This document shows positions 48,656 to 62,410 of a stretch of DNA of 64,000 bases, piece after piece. Both the position numbers and the translations under genes were made by a program. A model generated the notes under the pieces. That model was not told the DNA's origin and made no database searches. It worked only from the letters and a program-made list of their open reading frames with translations. Within the stretch, counting starts at the first letter, position 1, and each line of letters begins with the position of its first letter. This DNA is from Halocaridina rubra (lineage: Eukaryota; Arthropoda; Malacostraca; Decapoda; Atyidae): NCBI GenBank assembly GCA_037179515.1, contig JAXCGZ010015147.1:120866-184865 (forward strand), given 5' to 3'.

Positions 48656-49628
48656 AAAATAATTGAATACTTAAATAAATACCAAAAATACTCCTGTCAA
48701 CAGTACTGAGTTAAGTTGCCAAGTAGCACAGCTGTCTTATATTCTTCAATTTTGTTTTTCTTTTCTTTTAGCTCTCTCTTTTACTATTTTTTATTTTGTA
48801 TATATATTGAGTTAAATGTAAAGTCTGATCCTGTGATAACATATCTTGGTTAGCAAGTGAGTTTATCAGTTAAAGAAGAATATATAGCAGAAACAGGTGG
48901 GTGTCTCCTCAGATACAAATTCGAATTTTCCTGCAGTTTGACTTTTGCTTTTGTTTTTATTAGCATTTTTTTTTCTTTTTATCCTCAAATTACCATAGTC
49001 AAATTTTTAAGTTAAGATGTGTGTTACCAGAAAATCAATAAATTGAGTCACTAAATAGCACTTATATGAAGATATAAAAATTCTGTGTGAAGCTTAAATT
49101 AAAGTTTTTTTTCTCTTTTTTTTTCTCTTTCTCTTCTTCTTTCTATATTCTGTGAGAGGGAAAACATAAAAATGAGACCATCTCTGACCCAACCCTCTCC
49201 CACCCATGGGTCAGGGGGAGGGGTAGCTTTTAGGAGACTAAAACAGAAAATCAAGGATTTAGAGGCAATGGTTATAAGCCTTGATGATAAAATTCGGAAT
49301 ATGGATAGAGAAATGAAAGAGAGTGAAACACTTAGAGAGGAAATAAGACTTTAGGAGGAAGAAAATAAAGCACAAGGGCAGGAGAGAGAGGAACTAGAAA
49401 AATGAATAAAGAAACTGAAAGGGGAAAAGAGTGAGCTAGAAACCAGAATTTCTGAACAAGAAGATAAAAACAAACAGCTGAACGACAACCTAAATGAATT
49501 AAATGTTAGTTCACTGCTCTCTTCTGAGAGAGATGAGATTGCAGCTCGGAATGTCCAAATAAAGCAAAATATTGAACAGTTTAGAAAAGAGTTCCAGGAG
49601 TTGAATATGGAACATGACGCCATGAATA
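48648..49628 (+). pseudogene. CR1-B 5' UTR and ORF1 N-terminal fragment, unit I
   Basis: The 5' UTR matches 6667-7180. ORF1 starts at ATG 49172 (MRPSLTQP). The frame continues past TAG near 49352 and TGA near 49403 to the end. It is Glu/Lys-rich with heptad-like spacing throughout, so a long coiled coil is expected. At 49628 it jumps into RT sequence (GAATAC then TACTAAGGAAAC), deleting the rest of ORF1, the endonuclease and the RT fingers. Confidence 0.8.
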
Positions 49629-50938
49629 CTACTAAGGAAACATATCTCTCTTCACTTGGAATCCTTCAACTTTTTGTCAGTGAGGCAACATGGCTTCAGA
49701 GAAGGTAGATCAACAGTAACAAACTTATTAGAATTTTATGATGAGGTAAGCCAAATCTTACAGGAAAGAGAGGGCTGGGCAGATTGCATATTCCTAGACT
49801 TCCAGAAAGCGTTTGACACTGTTCCACATGGGAGACTTATTAGGAAGCTGCAATCAATGGCTAGAATAGGTGGAAATGTTTTGGAATGGATAAAAACTTA
49901 CTTAGAAGGAAGGGAACAGAGGGTTAGAGTAAGACACTCAGTGTCTGAATGGAGAAGAGTTAGTAGTGGAGTTCCACAGGGTTCAGTTTTAGGGCCACTT
50001 TTGTTCCTTGTATATGTAAATGACCTACCAGAGTCTGTAAATTCATTCATGAATATGTTTGCAGATGATGCAAAGATTGTGAAGAAAGTAAAAAACGAGA
50101 ACAATGGTAGAGAACTTCAGGAGGATCTAAATAACCTGCATGAGTGGTCAGAAAAGTGGCTAATGAAATTCAATACTTCAAAATGTAAGGTAATGAGAAT
50201 GGGTACAAGTGCAAGAAGGCCCAAGCTTGACTACTCGGTGGCTGGAGTACAACTTCAAGAGACAGAAAATGAGAGAGATCTAGGAGTAAACATACTGGCA
50301 GATTTGTCTCCAGAAATACATATAAATGGCATAGTAAGGGCAGCATATGCATTCTTATCAAATGTAAGGGTAGCCTTCAGGCACATGGACAAGGAAATGT
50401 TCAGAAATATTTATGTAACCTATGTGAGGCCAAAACTCGAATATGCAGCCCCCTTTTGGAATCCGCACTTGAAAAAGCACATAGCTAAGCTTGAAAAAGT
50501 TCAAAGACATGCCACGAAACTGGTGCCAGAAATACGCAATCTCAGTTATGATGAGAGGCTGAGGGAATTAGACTTACCATCACTCGAAGCTAGAAGAGTA
50601 AGGGGGGATATGGTGACAGTCTTTAAATTCCTTCATGGTTATGATAGAGTGGATAGGGATCGATATTTCGATATGGCTGGCTCTAGAACTAGAGGTCATA
50701 GTTTGAAGCTTCGTAAGAAAACTTCTTTGCAGGATGTAAGGAAATACTTTTTTAGTGTAAGAGTAGTTGATAATTGGAATTCGCTAAGCGAGGAGGTAGT
50801 TAATGCTATCTCAATCCATAGTTTTAAGGACAGGTATGATAAGTATCACTAAGTATAAAATGGAACCGATCAGGAGACGGGAAGATACGAGCTTTGGGCT
50901 CTTTCCCGTAAACACAATTAGGTAATCACAATTAGGTA
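49629..50938 (+). pseudogene. CR1-B RT fragment with intact 398-aa frame, unit I
   Basis: Open without interruption from the Met at 49656 to 50852. It lacks the RT N-terminal blocks. It retains LDFQKAFDTVP, GVPQGSVLGPLLF, FADDAKIV (both catalytic Asp) and the full C-terminus to YDKYH. The 3' end carries two CACAATTAGGTAAT units (about 50916-50943). The start at 49656 is internal to the domain, so this is a fragment even though its frame is open. Confidence 0.85.
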
Positions 50939-51567
50939 ATCACTTCCTTTGCTGAGGCACTAAAGGGGAATGTGGCAGTAAAAGAGGCTGTAAAGGTGGT
51001 GGCACTGGAAAACATACAAACAGTTGACTATAAAGAGACAGTAATAAAAAAAATGCAAGACGTTGTGATGGAAAGGGCAAATCCAATGATTAAACAGGCA
51101 CTTGATAAAGAGAAGACAGTGGTAATCTTAGGCATAAGCGGATCCCAGGAGCCAACATGGCAGGGGAGACTTGAAGAAAATAAAGCTAGGATTGTAGACC
51201 TGATAAGAAAGCTTGGAGTAGTTTGTGGTCCTGAGGATATTGAAAACATTCACCAACTAGGCAAATATTCGAGGGAAGGAAAGCCGAGACCAACAAAAGT
51301 AACCTTTGAGAGAGGGGAAACATGAAGGGATATATTGTTGAGAAAAAAAAAAGCCTAAAAGACCTTCAAGAATTCAAAGAAGTGTTCATTAGCCGATACA
51401 GAACACAGGAAGAGATGGGAAAGATCAAAAACTTGTTGCAAGAGGCAAGAAGGTTAAATGAGAAAAGAAATAAAGAAGAGAAGAAAAATTTTCATTTCAG
51501 AGTTCTTCCAGACAAAGGGGAGATAAAGAAGATAATGACAGAAGATCAGGGGATTGGGCCTCATTAA
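50939..51567 (+). pseudogene. CR1-B ORF1 C-terminal, RNA-binding-like fragment, unit I
   Basis: Two overlapping frames (50972-51325 and 51322-51567, overlapping at ATGA) look like one protein split by a 1-bp shift. The first has EKTVVILGISGSQEPTWQGR and ends GKPRPTKVTFERGE. The second continues KSLKDLQEFKEVFISRYRT...EEMGKIKNLLQEAR. The RPRP.KV.F and VFIS....EE motifs recall the RRM-like region of ORF1 proteins in many LINEs. The fragment starts abruptly after the 3' end of the previous copy. Confidence 0.7.
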
Positions 51568-51569
51568 GA

Positions 51570-53769
51570 TTATTATACACTCTTCCTGAGAGTAGAGGCA
51601 CTGAGGACATGAGGAGGAACTATCGGAAAGGAGATTACATCAAAATGAATGAGCTTTTTGCAGTTATTGACTGGAGAACCTTATTTTACAACAAATCTGT
51701 ACAAGAAATGTATGACATCTTTTGTGAGAAATATGGGAAGATAGTAGATTGCTGCATACCTGTCACCAAAGTAGGTGTAATTCATGCCAGAGAGAAATGG
51801 TTCGATAATGGGTGTAAAAGAGCTAAGGAGTGGAGAGACAAATGCTGGAAAAGGTATAGGAGGAGAAAAAACATAAATGCCTGGCAAACCTACAAAAGAG
51901 CAAGAAATGACTACCTAAGTAAAAGGAGAGAGGCAGAGAGAGACTATGAGAGGGACATCACCAGGAAGGCTAAAGAAAATCCCAAGCTTTTCCACAGCTT
52001 TATCAGAGGAAAACTGAAGGTAAAGGAACAGATTTTAAGGATAAAGAGAGCGGATGGAAGCATCACTGAGACGGATGAAGAGATCTGCAAAGAATTGAAC
52101 AAGGAGTTTCAGTCAGTATTTACAGTAGAAAATACCCCACCCCCTCAGATTGCAGTGATAGAAGCTCAAGGGCCAGTATTAGAGAACATCAACCTTACAG
52201 CCACAGAGGTATGCAAAGCGCTGATGGATTTAGATGTTCATAAAGCTACAGGTCCTGATGACATATCCCCTCATGTGCTCAAAAAATGCGCAAACACAAT
52301 ATCAGTGGCACTAAGTATCATATTTAAGGAGTCACTGGAGTCGGGGGAGATTCCAAGATGCTGGAAACAAGCAAATGTGATACCTATCTTCAAAAAGGGA
52401 AGGAGGGATACGGCTCTGAACTATAGACCAGTTTCCTTGACCAGCATAGTTTGCAAAGTTATGGAGAAACTACTAAGGAAACATATCTCTCTTCACTTGG
52501 AATCCTTCAACTTTTTGTCAGTGAGGCAACATGGCTTCAGAGAAGGTAGATCAACAGTAACAAACTTATTAGAATTTTATGATGAGGTAAGCCAAATCTT
52601 ACAGGAAAGAGAGGGCTGGGCAGATTGCATATTCCTAGACTTCCAGAAAGCGTTTGACACTGTTCCACATGGGAGACTTATTAGGAAGCTGCAATCAATG
52701 GCTAGAATAGGTGGAAATGTTTTGGAATGGATAAAAACTTACTTAGAAGGAAGGGAACAGAGGGTTAGAGTAAGAGACTCAGTGTCTGAATGGAGAAGAG
52801 TTAGTAGTGGAGTTCCACAGGGTTCAGTTTTAGGGCCACTTTTGTTCCTTGTATATGTAAATGACCTACCAGAGTCTGTAAATTCATTCGTGAATATGTT
52901 TGCAGATGATGCAAAGATTGTAAAGAAAGTAAAAAACGAGAACAATGGTAGAGAACTTCAGGAGGATCTAAATAATCTGCATGAGTGGTCAGAAAAGTGG
53001 CTAATGAAATTCAATACTTCAAAATGTAAGGTAATGAGAATGGGTACAAGTGCAAGAAGGCCCAAGCTTGACAACTCGGTGGCTGGAGTACAACTTCAAG
53101 AGACAGAAAATGAGAGAGATCTAGGAGTAAACATACTGGCCGATTTGTCTCCAGAAATACATATTAATGGCATAGTAAGGGCAGCATATGCATTCTTATC
53201 AAATGTAAGGGTACCCTTCAGGCACATGGACAAGGAAATGTTCAGAAATATTTATGCAACATATGTAAGTCCAAAACTCGAATATGCAGCCCCCTTTTGA
53301 AATCCACTCTTGAAAAAGCACATAGCTAAGCTTGAAAAGGTTCAAAGACATGCCACGAAACTGGTGCCAGAAATACGCAATCTCAGTTATGATGAGAGGC
53401 TGAGGGAATTAGACTTACCATCACTCGAAACTAGAATATTGAGGGGGGATACGGTGACAGTGTTTAAATTCCTTCATGGTTATGATAGAGTGGATAGGGA
53501 TCGATATTTTGATATGGCTGGCTCTAGAACTAGAGGTCATAGTTTGAAGCTTCGTAAGAAAACTTCTTTGCAGGATGTAAGGAAATACTTTTTCAGTGTA
53601 AGAGTACTTGATAATTGGAAATGGCTAAGCGAGGAGGTAGTTAATGCTATCTCAATCCATAGTTTTAAGGACATGTATGATAAGTATCACTAAGTATAAA
53701 ATGGATCCGATCAGGAGAAGGAAAGATACGAGCTTTGGGCTCTTTCCCGTAAACACAATTAGGTAAATA
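51570..53769 (+). pseudogene. CR1-B endonuclease-less ORF2 (RT), unit I
   Basis: ORF1 runs to ATTATTATACAC and then jumps to TCTTCCTGAGAG, removing the roughly 700-bp endonuclease seen at 7513-8228. The frame from 51609 to 53300 is open for 563 codons: linker, GPDDISPHV (about 52252), RPVSLTS, LDFQKAFDTVP, GVPQGSVLGPLLF and FADDAKIV. A TGA at 53298 replaces Trp of AAPFW. The same frame continues to 53693, so one stop separates it from a 695-aa product. This is the longest CR1-B RT frame here and has both catalytic Asp residues. Confidence 0.9.
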
Positions 53770-55676
53770 CCTACAAAAGAGCAAGAAATGACTACCTAAG
53801 TAAAAGGAGAGAGGCAGAGAGAGACTATGAGAGGTATAATCACCAGGAAGGCTAAAGAAAATCCCAAGCTTTTCCACAGCTTTATCAGAGGAAAGGTAAA
53901 TGAACAGGTTTTAAGGCTAAAGAGAGCAGATGGAAGCATCACTAAGACGGATGAAGAGATCTGCAAATAATTGAACAAGGAGTTTCAGTCAGTATTTACA
54001 GTAGAAAATACCGCACCCCCTCAGATTGCAGAGATAGAAGCTCAAGGGCCGGTATTAGAGAACATCAACCTTACAACCACAAAGGTATGCAAAGCGCTGA
54101 TGGATTTAGATGTTCATAAAGCTACAGGTCCTGATGACATATCCCCTCATGTACTTAAAAAATGCGCAAACTCAATATCAGTGGCACTAAGTATCATATT
54201 TAAAAAGTCACTGGAGTCAGGGAAGATTCCAAGATGCTGGAAACAAGCACATGTGATACCTATCTTCAAAAAGGGAAGGAGGGATACGGCTCTAAACTAG
54301 AGACCAGCTTCCTTGACCAGCATAGTTTGCAAAGTTATGGAGAAACTACTAAGGAAACATATCTCTCTTCACTTAGAATCCTTCAACTTTTTGTCAGTGA
54401 GGCAACATGGCTTCAGAGAAGGTAGATCAACAGTAACAAACTTATTAGAATTTCATGATGAGGTAAGCCGAATCTTACAGGAAAGAGAGGGCTGGGCAGA
54501 TTGAATATTCCTAGAATTTCAGAAAGCATTTGACACTGTTCCACATGGGAGACTTATTAGGAAGCTGCAAGCAATGGCTAGAATAGGTGGAAATGTCTTG
54601 GAATAGATAAAAACATACTTAGAAGGAAGGGAATAGAGGGTTAGAGGAAGACACTCAGTGTCTGAATGGAGAAGAGTTAGTAGTGGAGTTCCACAGGGTT
54701 CAGTTTTAGGGCCACTTTTGTTCCTTGTATATGTAAATGACCTACCAGAGTCTGTAAATTCATTCATGAATATGTTTGCAGAAGATGCAAAGATTGTGAA
54801 GAAAGTAAAAAACGAGAACAATGGTAGAGAACTTCAGGAAGATCTAAATAGTCTGCATGAGTGGTCAGAAAAGTGGCTAATGAAATTCAATACTTCAAAA
54901 TGTAAGGTAATGAGAATGGGTACAAGTGCAAGAAGGCCCAAGCTTGACTACTCGGTGGCTGGAGTACAACTTCGAGAGACAGAAAATGAGAGAGATCTAG
55001 GAGTAAACATACTGGCAGAGTTGTTTCCAGAAATACATATAAATGGCATAGTAGGGCAGCATATGCATTCTTATCAAATGTAAGGGTAGCCTTCAGGCAC
55101 ATGGACAAGGAAATGTTCAGAAATATTTATGTAACCTATGTGAGGCCAAAACTCGAATATGCAGCTCCCTTTTGGAATCCACACTTGAAAAAGCACATAG
55201 CAAAGCTTGAAAAAGTCCAAAGACATGCCACGAAAATGGTGCCAGAAATACACAATCTCAGTTATGATGAGAGGCTGAGGGAATTAGACTTACCATCACT
55301 GGAAACTAGAAGATTGAGGGGGGGGATATGGTGACAGTCTTTAAATTCCTACATGGTTATGATAGAGTGGATAGGGATCGATATTTTGATATAGCTGGCT
55401 CTAGAACTAGAGGTCATAGTTTGAAGCTTCGTAAGAAAACTTCTTTGCAGGATGTAAGGAAATACTTTTTCAGTGTAAGAGTAGTTGATAATTAGAATTG
55501 GCTAAGCGAGGAGGTAGTTAATGCTATCTCAATCCATAGTTTTAAGGACAGGTATGATTGGTATCACTAAGTATAAAATGGAACCGATCAGGAGACGGAA
55601 AGATACGAGCTTTGTGCTCTTTCCCGTAAACACAGTTAGGTAAAAACAATTAGGTAAAATACATAATTAGGTAAAT
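53770..55676 (+). pseudogene. CR1-B copy e, 5'-truncated RT (unit II)
   Basis: Counterpart of copy d. One frame from 53971 to about 55055 carries TAA near 53968, TAG near 54298, TGA near 54502 and TAG near 54604 and 54634, then a 1-bp deletion near 55053 (ATAGTAGGGC). The changed FAED motif is shared with copy d. Confidence 0.87.
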
Positions 55677-55783
55677 ATATACATACACATATAAACACAG
55701 CACCATCTAATGGAAGAGAAATTTGGAAGGAAAAGAAAAAGAAAGACTGAAAGCCCTTCCCCTTCCTACCCTTCAATAATTAT

Positions 55784-56043
<260 letters not shown>

Positions 56044-56390
56044 TTTTATCATTAGTATTATTATTACCATCATCACCACCATTATCATATAGATAGAGTT
56101 ACGAATCAAAAGTAGTAATTCTTCATACTTATAGATATACATATACATATATATATACATATATACATGTACACACTCACATATAAATATATATGAGCTC
56201 CTGAGGAAGGGGGGCTAGAATACTTCCTCCTTGTTCCCCTGCGTGTTGTAAGAGTGGACTAAGTGGGGCAGAGCAAAGGGAATGGGAAACCCCTTCTCTA
56301 TACTTTCTCTTCCCAAAATGTCAGCGCATTATTTCTTTACTCAGCCACACTGCTTATAAGGGGGAAAGTGGCTCATGTATATAGAAAGAC

Positions 56391-56476
<86 letters not shown>

Positions 56477-56656
56477 ATATTCCCTCCACCTTTCCCCCCC
56501 TTTTTTCTCTTCTTTTTTTCTTTTTCCCCCAGATAGAAAAGGTATTTGAATATGTTTAGATTGGGTAAAAGAATTACATTTTCAATGTTGGGTATACACT
56601 AAGTATAGGATATAAGTTCTCTGGGTCGCAAAAGTGCACACAAAGTTTAAAGTAGC
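56044..56656. other. Spacer with (GA)n tract, unit II
   Basis: Counterpart of 47371-48015, with the GA tract (about 56394-56474) roughly 30 bp shorter. No gene. Confidence 0.8.
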
Positions 56657-57296
56657 TTAGACCAAGAGTTCTGAAGTCCTTGTGCACTCTGTAATGTAGT
56701 GTGCTAACTTGTTGCCCCCTTCACACTCACATAAATGGCATTTTGAGTGTTCTGGGTGCTCTCTACAAGTTTTCTCGCAATTCACCTCCCATATATTTCT
56801 ATAACCAAGTCTTATGAGGGCAGCAACTCTTTTGCAGTCACCTGTAAGCATTTTACCCTTGCTGTATTTGTGTCTCAGCCTGCTGAAGTTTTTGTAATGT
56901 TGGATCGAACAGCTGCTTACATGTTGTGTGAGTGTAAAAAGTTCTTGCTCTTCCATAATCTCATTATACAACATTACTTTGAACTGAGACAGTGTGGTTA
57001 TAGATTCAGACACTGAACTCTCAGTTGCCATATTTGCCAGCCTGTCAACCTTTTCATTACCTACTATCCAAACATGGGAGGGTACCCATGAAAACAAAAC
57101 TTGGAGTTTAATTTTGCGCAGTTAATAAAAGTCTCTTGAATTGCAGCCATGTGAGTTTTGTAGGAGCTTTTCAATTATCTCAATGACAGAAGCGCACTCT
57201 GTGAGTCACAGAATATGATAGCATTTTTCCTGGCACTGAGAACATATTCAATAGCAAGTTTTAGTCCAACAATTTCACACTCGGTGATTGATACAC
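56657..57296 (-). pseudogene. RNase H and C-terminal fragment of another LINE, unit II
   Basis: Near-identical to 48016-48655. The frame 57097-56657 differs by two residues at the end (TECTRTSELLV here against TECTRATELLV). Confidence 0.8.
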
Positions 57297-58269
57297 AAAA
57301 TAATTGAATACTTAAATAAATACCAAAAATACTCCTGTCAACAGTACTGAGTTAAGTTGCCAAGTAGCACAGCTGTCTTACATTCTTCAATTTTGTTTTT
57401 CTTTTCTTTTAGCTCTCTCTTTTACTATTTTTTATTTTGTATATATATTGAGTTAAATGTAAAGTCTGATCCTGTGATAACATATCTTGGTTAGCAAGTG
57501 AGTTTATCAGTTAAAGAAGAATATATAGCAGAAACAGGTGGGTGTCTCCTCAGATACAAATTCGAATTTTCCTGCAGTTTGACTTTTGCTTTTGTTTTTA
57601 TTAGCATTTTTTTTTCTTTTTATCCTCAAATTACCATAGTCAAATTTTTAAGTTAAGATGTGTGTTACCAGAAAATCAATAAATTGAGTCACTAAATAGC
57701 ACTTATATGAAGATATAAAAATTCTGTGTGAAGCTTAAATTAAAGTTTTTTTTTCTCTTTTTTTTCTCTTTCTCTTCTTCTTTCTATATTCTGTGAGAGG
57801 GAAAACATAAAAATGAGACCATCTATGACCCAACCCTCTCCCACCCATGGGTCAGGGGGAGGGGTAGCTTTTAGGAGACTAAAACAGAAAATCAAGGATT
57901 TAGAGGCAATGGTTATAAGCCTTGATGATAAAATTCGGAATATGGATAGAGAAATGAAAGAGAGTGAAACACTTAGAGAGGAAATAAGACTTTAGGAGGA
58001 AGAAAATAAAGCACAAGGGCAGGAGAGAGAGGAACTAGAAAAATGAATAAAGAAACTGAAAGGGGAAAAGAGTGAGCTAGAAACCAGAATTTCTGAACAA
58101 GAAGATAAAAACAAACAGCTGAACGACAACCTAAATGAATTAAATGTTAGTTCACTGCTCTCTTCTGAGAGAGATGAGATTGCAGCTCGGAATGTCCAAA
58201 TAAAGCAAAATATTGAACAGTTTAGAAAAGAGTTCCAGGAGTTGAATATGGAACATGACGCCATGAATA
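57289..58269 (+). pseudogene. CR1-B 5' UTR and ORF1 N-terminal fragment, unit II
   Basis: Counterpart of 48648-49628 with the same two internal stops and the same jump into RT. The start at 57813 reads MRPSMTQP. Confidence 0.8.
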
Positions 58270-59579
58270 CTACTAAGGAAACATATCTCTCTTCACTTGG
58301 AATCCTTCAACTTTTTGTCAGTGAGGCAACATGGCTTCAGAGAAGGTAGATCAACAGTAACAAACTTATTAGAATTTTATGATGAGGTAAGCCAAATCTT
58401 ACAGGAAAGAGAGGGCTGGGCAGATTGCATATTCCTAGACTTCCAGAAAGCGTTTGACACTGTTCCACATGGGAGACTTATTAGGAAGCTGCAATCAATG
58501 GCTAGAATAGGTGGAAATGTTTTGGAATGGATAAAAACTTACTTAGAAGGAAGGGAACAGAGGGTTAGAGTAAGACACTCAGTGTCTGAATGGAGAAGAG
58601 TTAGTAGTGGAGTTCCTCAGGGTTCAGTTTTAGGGCCACTTTTGTTCCTTGTATATGTAAATGACCTACCAGAGTCTGTAAATTCATTCATGAATATGTT
58701 TGCAGATGATGCAAAGATTGTGAAGAAAGTAAAAAACGAGAACAATGGTAGAGAACTTCAGGAGGATCTAAATAACCTGCATGAGTGGTCAGAAAAGTGG
58801 CTAATGAAATTCAATACTTCAAAATGTAAGGTAATGAGAATGGGTACAAGTGCAAGAAGGCCCAAGCTTGACTACTCGGTGGCTGGAGTACAACTTCAAG
58901 AGACAGAAAATGAGAGAGATCTAGGAGTAAACATACTGGCAGATTTGTCTCCAGAAATACATATAAATGGCATAGTAAGGGCAGCATATGCATTCTTATC
59001 AAATGTAAGGGTAGCCTTCAGGCACATGGACAAGGAAATGTTCAGAAATATTTATGTAACCTATGTGAGGCCAAAACTCGAATATGCAGCCCCCTTTTGG
59101 AATCCGCACTTGAAAAAGCACATAGCTAAGCTTGAAAAAGTTCAAAGACATGCCACGAAACTGGTGCCAGAAATACGCAATCTCAGTTATGATGAGAGGC
59201 TGAGGGAATTAGACTTACCATCACTCGAAGCTAGAAGAGTAAGGGGGGATATGGTGACAGTCTTTAAATTCCTTCATGGTTATGATAGAGTGGATAGGGA
59301 TCGATATTTCGATATGGCTGGCTCTAGAACTAGAGGTCATAGTTTGAAGCTTCGTAAGAAAACTTCTTTGCAGGATGTAAGGAAATACTTTTTTAGTGTA
59401 AGAGTAGTTGATAATTGGAATTCGCTAAGCGAGGAGGTAGTTAATGCTATCTCAATCCATAGTTTTAAGGACAGGTATGATAAGTATCACTAAGTATAAA
59501 ATGGAACCGATCAGGAGACGGGAAGATACGAGCTTTGGGCTCTTTCCCGTAAACACAATTAGGTAATCACAATTAGGTA
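58270..59579 (+). pseudogene. CR1-B RT fragment with intact 398-aa frame, unit II
   Basis: Frame 58297-59493 has the same amino-acid sequence as 49656-50852. At least one silent change is visible (CCT for CCA in GVPQG near 58616). Confidence 0.85.
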
Positions 59580-60208
59580 ATCACTTCCTTTGCTGAGGCA
59601 CTAAAGGGGAATGTGGCAGTAAAAGAGGCTGTAAAGGTGGTGGCACTGGAAAACATACAAACAGTTGACTATAAAGAGACAGTAATAAAAAAAATGCAAG
59701 ACGTTGTGATGGAAAGGGCAAATCCAATGATTAAACAGGCACTTGATAAAGAGAAGACAGTGGTAATCTTAGGCATAAGCGGATCCCAGGAGCCAACATG
59801 GCAGGGGAGACTTGAAGAAAATAAAGCTAGGATTGTAGACCTGATAAGAAAGCTTGGAGTAGTTTGTGGTCCTGAGGATATTGAAAACATTCACCAACTA
59901 GGCAAATATTCGAGGGAAGGAAAGCCGAGACCAACAAAAGTAACCTTTGAGAGAGGGGAAACATGAAGGGATATATTGTTGAGAAAAAAAAAAGCCTAAA
60001 AGACCTTCAAGAATTCAAAGAAGTGTTCATTAGCCGATACAGAACACAGGAAGAGATGGGAAAGATCAAAAACTTGTTGCAAGAGGCAAGAAGGTTAAAT
60101 GAGAAAAGAAATAAAGAAGAGAAGAAAAATTTTCATTTCAGAGTTCTTCCAGACAAAGGGGAGATAAAGAAGATAATGACAGAAGATCAGGGGATTGGGC
60201 CTCATTAA
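59580..60208 (+). pseudogene. CR1-B ORF1 C-terminal fragment, unit II
   Basis: Both overlapping frames (59613-59966 and 59963-60208) are identical in protein to unit I. Confidence 0.7.
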
Positions 60209-60210
60209 GA

Positions 60211-62410
60211 TTATTATACACTCTTCCTGAGAGTAGAGGCACTGAGGACATGAGGAGGAACTATCGGAAAGGAGATTACATCAAAATGAATGAGCTTTTT
60301 GCAGTTATTGACTGGAGAACCTTATTTTACAACAAATCTGTACAAGAAATGTATGACATCTTTTGTGAGAAATATGGGAAGATAGTAGATTGCTGCATAC
60401 CTGTCACCAAAGTAGGTGTAATTCATGCCAGAGAGAAATGGTTCGATAATGGGTGTAAAAGAGCTAAGGAGTGGAGAGACAAATGCTGGAAAAGGTATAG
60501 GAGGAGAAAAAACATAAATGCCTGGCAAACCTACAAAAGAGCAAGAAATGACTACCTAAGTAAAAGGAGAGAGGCAGAGAGAGACTATGAGAGGGACATC
60601 ACCAGGAAGGCTAAAGAAAATCCCAAGCTTTTCCACAGCTTTATCAGAGGAAAACTGAAGGTAAAGGAACAGATTTTAAGGATAAAGAGAGCGGATGGAA
60701 GCATCACTGAGACGGATGAAGAGATCTGCAAAGAATTGAACAAGGAGTTTCAGTCAGTATTTACAGTAGAAAATACCCCACCCCCTCAGATTGCAGTGAT
60801 AGAAGCTCAAGGGCCAGTATTAGAGAACATCAACCTTACAGCCACAGAGGTATGCAAAGCGCTGATGGATTTAGATGTTCATAAAGCTACAGGTCCTGAT
60901 GACATATCCCCTCATGTGCTCAAAAAATGCGCAAACACAATATCAGTGGCACTAAGTATCATATTTAAGGAGTCACTGGAGTCGGGGGAGATTCCAAGAT
61001 GCTGGAAACAAGCAAATGTGATACCTATCTTCAAAAAGGGAAGGAGGGATACGGCTCTGAACTATAGACCAGTTTCCTTGACCAGCATAGTTTGCAAAGT
61101 TATGGAGAAACTACTAAGGAAACATATCTCTCTTCACTTGGAATCCTTCAACTTTTTGTCAGTGAGGCAACATGGCTTCAGAGAAGGTAGATCAACAGTA
61201 ACAAACTTATTAGAATTTTATGATGAGGTAAGCCAAATCTTACAGGAAAGAGAGGGCTGGGCAGATTGCATATTCCTAGACTTCCAGAAAGCGTTTGACA
61301 CTGTTCCACATGGGAGACTTATTAGGAAGCTGCAATCAATGGCTAGAATAGGTGGAAATGTTTTGGAATGGATAAAAACTTACTTAGAAGGAAGGGAACA
61401 GAGGGTTAGAGTAAGACACTCAGTGTCTGAATGGAGAAGAGTTAGTAGTGGAGTTCCACAGGGTTCAGTTTTAGGGCCACTTTTGTTCCTTGTATATGTA
61501 AATGACCTACCAGAGTCTGTAAATTCATTCGTGAATATGTTTGCAGATGATGCAAAGATTGTAAAGAAAGTAAAAAACGAGAACAATGGTAGAGAACTTC
61601 AGGAGGATCTAAATAACCTGCATGAGTGGTCAGAAAAGTGGCTAATGAAATTCAATACTTCAAAATGTAAGGTAATGAGAATAGGTGCAAGTGCAAGAAG
61701 GCCCAAGCTTGACTACTCGGTGGCTGGAGTACAACTTCAAGAGACAGAAAATGAGAGAGATCTAGGAGTAAACATACTGGCCGATTTGTCTCCAGAAATA
61801 CATATTAATGGCATAGTAAGGGCAGCATATGCATTCTTATCAAATGTAAGGGTACCCTTCAGGCACATGGACAAGGAAATGTTCAGAAATATTTATGCAA
61901 CATATGTAAGTCCAAAACTCGAATATGCAGCCCCCTTTTGAAATCCACTCTTGAAAAAGCACATAGCTAAGCTTGAAAAGGTTCAAAGACATGCCACGAA
62001 ACTGGTGCCAGAAATACGCAATCTCAGTTATGATGAGAGGCTGAGGGAATTAGACTTACCATCACTCGAAACTAGAATATTGAGGGGGGATACGGTGACA
62101 GTGTTTAAATTCCTTCATGGTTATGATAGAGTGGATAGGGATCGATATTTTGATATGGCTGGCTCTAGAACTAGAGGTCATAGTTTGAAGCTTCGTAAGA
62201 AAACTTCTTTGCAGGATGTAAGGAAATACTTTTTCAGTGTAAGAGTACTTGATAATTGGAAATGGCTAAGCGAGGAGGTAGTTAATGCTATCTCAATCCA
62301 TAGTTTTAAGGACATGTATGATAAGTATCACTAAGTATAAAATGGATCCGATCAGGAGAAGGAAAGATACGAGCTTTGGGCTCTTTCCCGTAAACACAAT
62401 TAGGTAAATA
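60211..62410 (+). pseudogene. CR1-B endonuclease-less ORF2 (RT), unit II
   Basis: Frame 60250-61941 is open for 563 codons, then TGA at 61939 and the same frame to 62334. It differs from unit I at four residues: HSVSEW for DSVSEW, two changes in MRIGASARR, and KLDYS for KLDNS. Confidence 0.9.

Noticed and set aside
51578..51580. Endonuclease loss as intron splicing (processed copy)
   Set aside because: The junction ends in the endonuclease-bearing copy do not show a clear GT-AG pair, and the removed part is a normal protein domain, so deletion is simpler.
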